Below are positions 5,051 to 7,978 of a DNA stretch of 7,978 nt, one piece after another. Source of the stretch: Candidatus Parvarchaeota archaeon (GTDB lineage Archaea > Nanobdellota > Nanobdellia > Parvarchaeales > Parvarchaeaceae); the NCBI GenBank assembly GCA_030044235.1, contig JASHWD010000006.1, positions 1 through 7,978 of the forward strand, read 5' to 3'. Within the stretch, counting starts at the first letter, position 1; every line of letters starts with the position of its first letter. The translations under genes and the position numbers were made by a program. A model generated the notes under the pieces. It saw nothing but the letters and a program-made list of their open reading frames with translations, did not search any database and was not told where the DNA came from.

Positions 5051-6031
5051 TTAAGATGTTGAGTACGATAGAACTTTTAGTGTTACCGGGAAAAATCCAT
5101 TCTCCAGATAATTATAACTTATCCCTATCTGCATTGCTGATAAAAAGTAAGGAACGCTATCAGCAGATAATGTGGCCTCCTCGTTCTGATTTAAAGATAT
5201 GGGGAGCGTTAAAGTTGTTGAGCCTGTGCCTACAGATACTGCTCCGCTGAATGTTATTGTCCCATTAGAGTGTTGAACTGAATTAAATCCAAAAAGGCCC
5301 TGAGTCATGTTGACTTCGCTAGAATTCATAGTTATTGTAACATTTACTGAGCCTAGAATTATCCCTGTACCTACATTAGTAAGACCTAATAATACTTGAG
5401 CAGCTGTGCCATACACGGCGGGAAGCGATGCAGAAGTAGAAATACTAACCGGACCTGCCGTATTACCATAAGATGATAGCGAAGGCGCAGGATAATTTGT
5501 GCTGCTGTAAGCCTGTTGGGAAACGAACTCCAAAGATTGTGAAGCCGCTGCTTGATATGAGTAATTTATATAGTAGCCTAAAAGCTGCGTGTAGGGTATG
5601 TTCTGATATGCGCCATTAGAAGGCGAACTTAATCTGAACACTTCCAGTACGCTTCCTCCAGCAAAAAGCGTTGGTATGTTTGTACACTCTTGCGGTGTCG
5701 AAGTTTTCTGATTTGGACTCGAAGTTATATTGAATATGCCTAGATTATCAAGGCATAAGTCTATCGAAGTCGCGCCTTTTCCGTCGATGTTATTTGAGAT
5801 TGTGAAACTGACATCGAATTGCGTAGCCGGAGAAACACTTGAAGTATATTGTACAGATGATACCGTTACACCCTGTGTTATAGGCGGTGGCGGTGCTGTT
5901 GTACTGAATATGCCTAGGTCAGAACTTATGTATGGTAAAAGAATTATCACTATTACTATTACGACTATTATACCTATCAGAACCAAACCTGTGTTTTGAC
6001 CGTTCTTTCCTAGATTTTTATAATTTGCCAT
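5051..6031 (-). CDS. Pilin-like surface protein with class III signal peptide (326 aa)
   Basis: MANYKNLGKNG then QNTG and a long Leu/Ile/Val helix (16-33) form the clearest class III signal peptide of the cluster, with cleavage predicted at G11/Q12. After a proline-rich hinge (PPPP at 47-50) come two beta-rich domains. The first ends in INYSYQAAASQSLEFVS (155-171), the second in ISYNYLENGFFPVTLKVLS (304-322), and the resemblance of these ends suggests an internal duplication. The second domain begins at GPVSISTS (193-200). Cysteines are at 93 and 116, probably one disulfide. The start lies 10 bases after the stop of the 476-aa gene, with no TATA box at the right distance and no Shine-Dalgarno motif, so it is probably cotranscribed with that gene. 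Confidence 0.85.
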   Translation of the reverse strand: MANYKNLGKNGQNTGLVLIGIIVVIVIVIILLPYISSDLGIFSTTAPPPPITQGVTVSSVQYTSSVSPATQFDVSFTISNNIDGKGATSIDLCLDNLGIFNITSSPNQKTSTPQECTNIPTLFAGGSVLEVFRLSSPSNGAYQNIPYTQLLGYYINYSYQAAASQSLEFVSQQAYSSTNYPAPSLSSYGNTAGPVSISTSASLPAVYGTAAQVLLGLTNVGTGIILGSVNVTITMNSSEVNMTQGLFGFNSVQHSNGTITFSGAVSVGTGSTTLTLPISLNQNEEATLSADSVPYFLSAMQIGISYNYLENGFFPVTLKVLSYSTS

Positions 6032-6041
6032 AATTTAAAAT

Positions 6042-7472
6042 CTAACAGGTTGTGCTGCTCTCACCTCTTAAAACATAAGGCATGTCCATGTCTTGTATAT
6101 AGTCATAATTTATGTGTGCCAAAAGTGGAACTGTATCGAAATGTTCGGCACCGGGAAGAGTCGTTACTTGTGAAAGTACAAGCTGTACTACGTTATTCGG
6201 ATTTTGCGCTGTACAATTCCAGTAGTTGTTATTAGGCAAAACAAAATTAGTGGTTCTGCCTCCGTTTGAAGGAGAGCAGGTCCATGACGGGTTTGGATTA
6301 TTTGGATTCGATCTGTCCGAAGGATTAACAGGCCATAGTGACATTGGGACGAATACAGACAAAGAATTTAGATAATAATTACTTCCGGAACCACTATTGG
6401 TTACCCCTATGTTTATAGGTATATTTCCGGTTATAGTTTCTACAGGTTGCGGTTCGCTGGTGCTCAATGTTACCTGTACTGGGCCAGGACTTACAAATGT
6501 GACTGAAGGCGCATTAGCGATTAGTGGCTGACCGGCTACAGATAATTCTTGTGCGTAAGCATTTTCTACAAGTTCTATTGGAAATATTGATGCTGCGGTA
6601 TAATTCTCTATTGTAAAGTTTAGCTGAAGAGAAGCTATAGAGTCCAATTGTACCTGATTCCCCGGGCTTGTAGACGGCGGACAGGAGACGCCAATAGCAG
6701 TCTGATTCGTTATGGTCTGTCCTGAATATATCAAAGGAGTCAGCCCCGCGTCGTATTCTGTTGGAGAAGTAATACCGGTAGTGTATATGCAGTTAAATGC
6801 CGCAGCCGGGTCGTCTGTGCTTCCACACGAAGTATTAACAAGGACCGGTATGCCTACCTTTGTTCCTAAATCTACATTCGCAGTATTTTTAACGGTATAA
6901 AATAAATCGACTGGATTTGCGCTACTTGATGATATTATAAACGCGGTTTGCGGATTTTGAGTAGGAACGGTTGTCAAGAAAGAAGTAAATGTGGGATAAA
7001 CGCTCTGTGTGACGTTGGTATTTTGCGTACCTGCGCAAGTTACCGGATTAGCTACGCAAGCAAGTTCATTAGAGACCAGACTAAAAAGCGGAGAAATATA
7101 AGAGCCTATCGCAGAAAAGATCGGCCCATAATAAGATTGCTCCTGATAAGAGAAAAAGCCGGTGTGATTTGAAACGCTTAGATAAACGAAAATTATTACT
7201 GGCAGCGAGATTAATACGAGAATTATTAGTATTGCGCTATATTTTTTTGCACCGCGAACGACATTTGCTCTGTTGAAAAGTTGATAGGGCTCACGTGCGG
7301 CTGCTTCGGCTTGTTTAAGTCTCAATGCGGATAATTGCTCAGCGATAGTATCATTTGGCGTACTAGGGGCCGAACTTGCAGGAGAGTTTCTTCTGAAAAG
7401 ACTAGAGCTTACTTTACTGCCGGCATTTCTAATTTTGCTACCGGCATTCTTAACTCTGTCTCTCCAAGCCAT
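6042..7472 (-). CDS. Single-pass surface protein with long basic cytoplasmic head (476 aa)
   Basis: Residues 1-78 are hydrophilic and basic, with a short tandem repeat (KNAGSKI at 8-14, RNAGSKV at 15-21), a Ser/Pro linker and a predicted helix at 41-60. One membrane helix spans about 79-100, and the remaining 375 residues should face outside. Unlike its downstream neighbours it lacks a short class III leader, so it is probably an uncleaved membrane anchor. The external part has eight cysteines (139, 146, 216, 228, 264, 399, 420, 476), none before the helix, suggesting several disulfides, and many sequons. A domain starting GPVQVTLSTS (330-339) and ending INYDYIQDMDMPYVLRG (454-470) resembles the C-terminal domains of the pilin-like genes. 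A TATA box about 27 bases before the ATG makes this the first gene of the unit. It may be an assembly platform or a minor component; this is inferred. Confidence 0.83.
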   Translation of the reverse strand: MAWRDRVKNAGSKIRNAGSKVSSSLFRRNSPASSAPSTPNDTIAEQLSALRLKQAEAAAREPYQLFNRANVVRGAKKYSAILIILVLISLPVIIFVYLSVSNHTGFFSYQEQSYYGPIFSAIGSYISPLFSLVSNELACVANPVTCAGTQNTNVTQSVYPTFTSFLTTVPTQNPQTAFIISSSSANPVDLFYTVKNTANVDLGTKVGIPVLVNTSCGSTDDPAAAFNCIYTTGITSPTEYDAGLTPLIYSGQTITNQTAIGVSCPPSTSPGNQVQLDSIASLQLNFTIENYTAASIFPIELVENAYAQELSVAGQPLIANAPSVTFVSPGPVQVTLSTSEPQPVETITGNIPINIGVTNSGSGSNYYLNSLSVFVPMSLWPVNPSDRSNPNNPNPSWTCSPSNGGRTTNFVLPNNNYWNCTAQNPNNVVQLVLSQVTTLPGAEHFDTVPLLAHINYDYIQDMDMPYVLRGESSTTC

Positions 7473-7494
7473 ATCTTATTTTAACAAACCTTAA

Positions 7495-7502
7495 CTTATA
7501 TA
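7495..7502 (-). promoter_or_regulatory. TATA box of the 476-aa surface protein gene
   Basis: On the minus strand TATATAAG, preceded by AAAATC, is centred about 27 bases before the ATG at 7472, in the 47-base gap after the truncated upstream gene. It predicts a leaderless mRNA that probably also carries the 326-aa pilin-like gene. Confidence 0.65.
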
Positions 7503-7519
7503 GATTTTAGATATTAGTA

Positions 7520-7978
7520 TTAAGAAGTCGGCTTTATCGATATATATTCCGGAATGACAAGACCAGCAGATGATATGGATATTGTTCCGGTGTAGTTACC
7601 TTTAGATTCTGCTCCGGCTAGTGAACTGTTGCTCATTATTATTATATTCTCCCCGATAACCAAGTTAGCAGAATTAATCTGATAAGTCTGACCGGAAGGA
7701 TACAGCGTAAAAGAAACTTGTCCTGGTTTCATTATACTGTTAACATAAAAGTCCAGAACATATTCTCCAGAGGTCTTTTTCACAGTATAAGGAACTGTAA
7801 CATTATTAGGCGTTATCTGTGGCATTTCGTATGTCAAGCCAGCATTTGCTATTTCATAAGTGCTGTCTTGGCTTACGATGAAACCTAAATCAAAGGTTGC
7901 CGGAAGCACGGCTGAGGTTCCGCTACCTATCGCTTTATTTACGACGTAAGAAGGAAGCATTGTAGTAATAGGAGCATC
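7520..7978 (-). CDS. Beta-rich surface protein, C-terminal part (N-terminus beyond right edge)
   Basis: The frame is open to the window edge: codons for DAPITT precede the first methionine at 7960, so that methionine is probably internal and the visible 152 residues are a C-terminal fragment. The sequence is rich in Ser/Thr/Val/Ile with alternating strands and sequons (NVT, NSS, NYT). It has no cysteine or membrane segment, and ends VIPEYISIKPTS. A stretch PYTVKKTSGEYVLDFYVNS reads like an Ig-like or beta-sandwich surface domain. It does not show the Y-x-Y C-terminal strand of the downstream genes. It lies on the same strand and upstream of the surface-protein cluster, so it is probably an exported partner; its signal peptide cannot be seen. 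Confidence 0.7.
   Translation of the reverse strand, partial: DAPITTMLPSYVVNKAIGSGTSAVLPATFDLGFIVSQDSTYEIANAGLTYEMPQITPNNVTVPYTVKKTSGEYVLDFYVNSIMKPGQVSFTLYPSGQTYQINSANLVIGENIIIMSNSSLAGAESKGNYTGTISISSAGLVIPEYISIKPTS

Noticed and set aside
4777..7172. Plus-strand reading frames of 61-89 aa opposite the surface-protein genes
   Set aside because: They are antisense to long, coherent membrane-anchored beta-rich proteins and carry no motif or promoter; they are shadows.
1..7978. CRISPR array, insertion sequence, attachment site or tRNA
   Set aside because: No regularly spaced repeats, transposase-like gene, terminal inverted repeats or tRNA cloverleaf was found on either strand.

Overview
The window looks like a piece of an archaeal chromosome, probably from a small-genome, AT-rich lineage of the DPANN type (Micrarchaeota- or Parvarchaeota-like); that lineage is an inference. 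The archaeal assignment rests on archaeal-type 23S rRNA, a diphthine synthase, an archaeal prepilin peptidase with its pilin-like substrates, and TATA boxes centred about 25-30 bases before start codons, the spacing of leaderless archaeal mRNAs.

Left end (1-663): the 5' end of the 23S rRNA gene lies on the minus strand, leaving the window at its left edge. It has its own promoter (476-484) and no 16S gene or tRNA upstream of it in the window, so the rRNA genes appear unlinked. Behind it come an unrecognised 178-aa gene (664-1200) and a possible 28-aa reading frame whose ATG directly abuts that gene's stop codon. Next are two very small genes transcribed away from each other: a 34-aa cysteine-rich zinc-ribbon/rubredoxin-like protein (1257-1361, minus) and a 31-aa acidic peptide (1527-1622, plus), the latter with a palindrome over its TATA box.

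Middle (1627-3209): an archaeal A24 prepilin peptidase (minus) and the diphthine synthase DphB/Dph5 (plus) diverge. Using the family-supported DphB start, the two start codons are only 2 bp apart, inside a perfect 14-bp palindrome, and each gene's TATA box lies in the other gene's coding sequence.

Right half (3214-7978): a minus-strand run of five surface-protein genes. In transcription order these are a truncated beta-rich protein leaving the right edge, a 476-aa membrane-anchored protein with a long cytoplasmic head and eight extracellular cysteines, and three class III signal peptide (pilin-like) proteins of 326, 301 and 291 aa. The last four appear to share a C-terminal beta-strand pattern, as if they are divergent paralogues. 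The nearby peptidase is the obvious candidate to process the three pilin-like proteins. This looks like a lineage-specific pilus or surface-appendage locus and is the most interesting part of the window.
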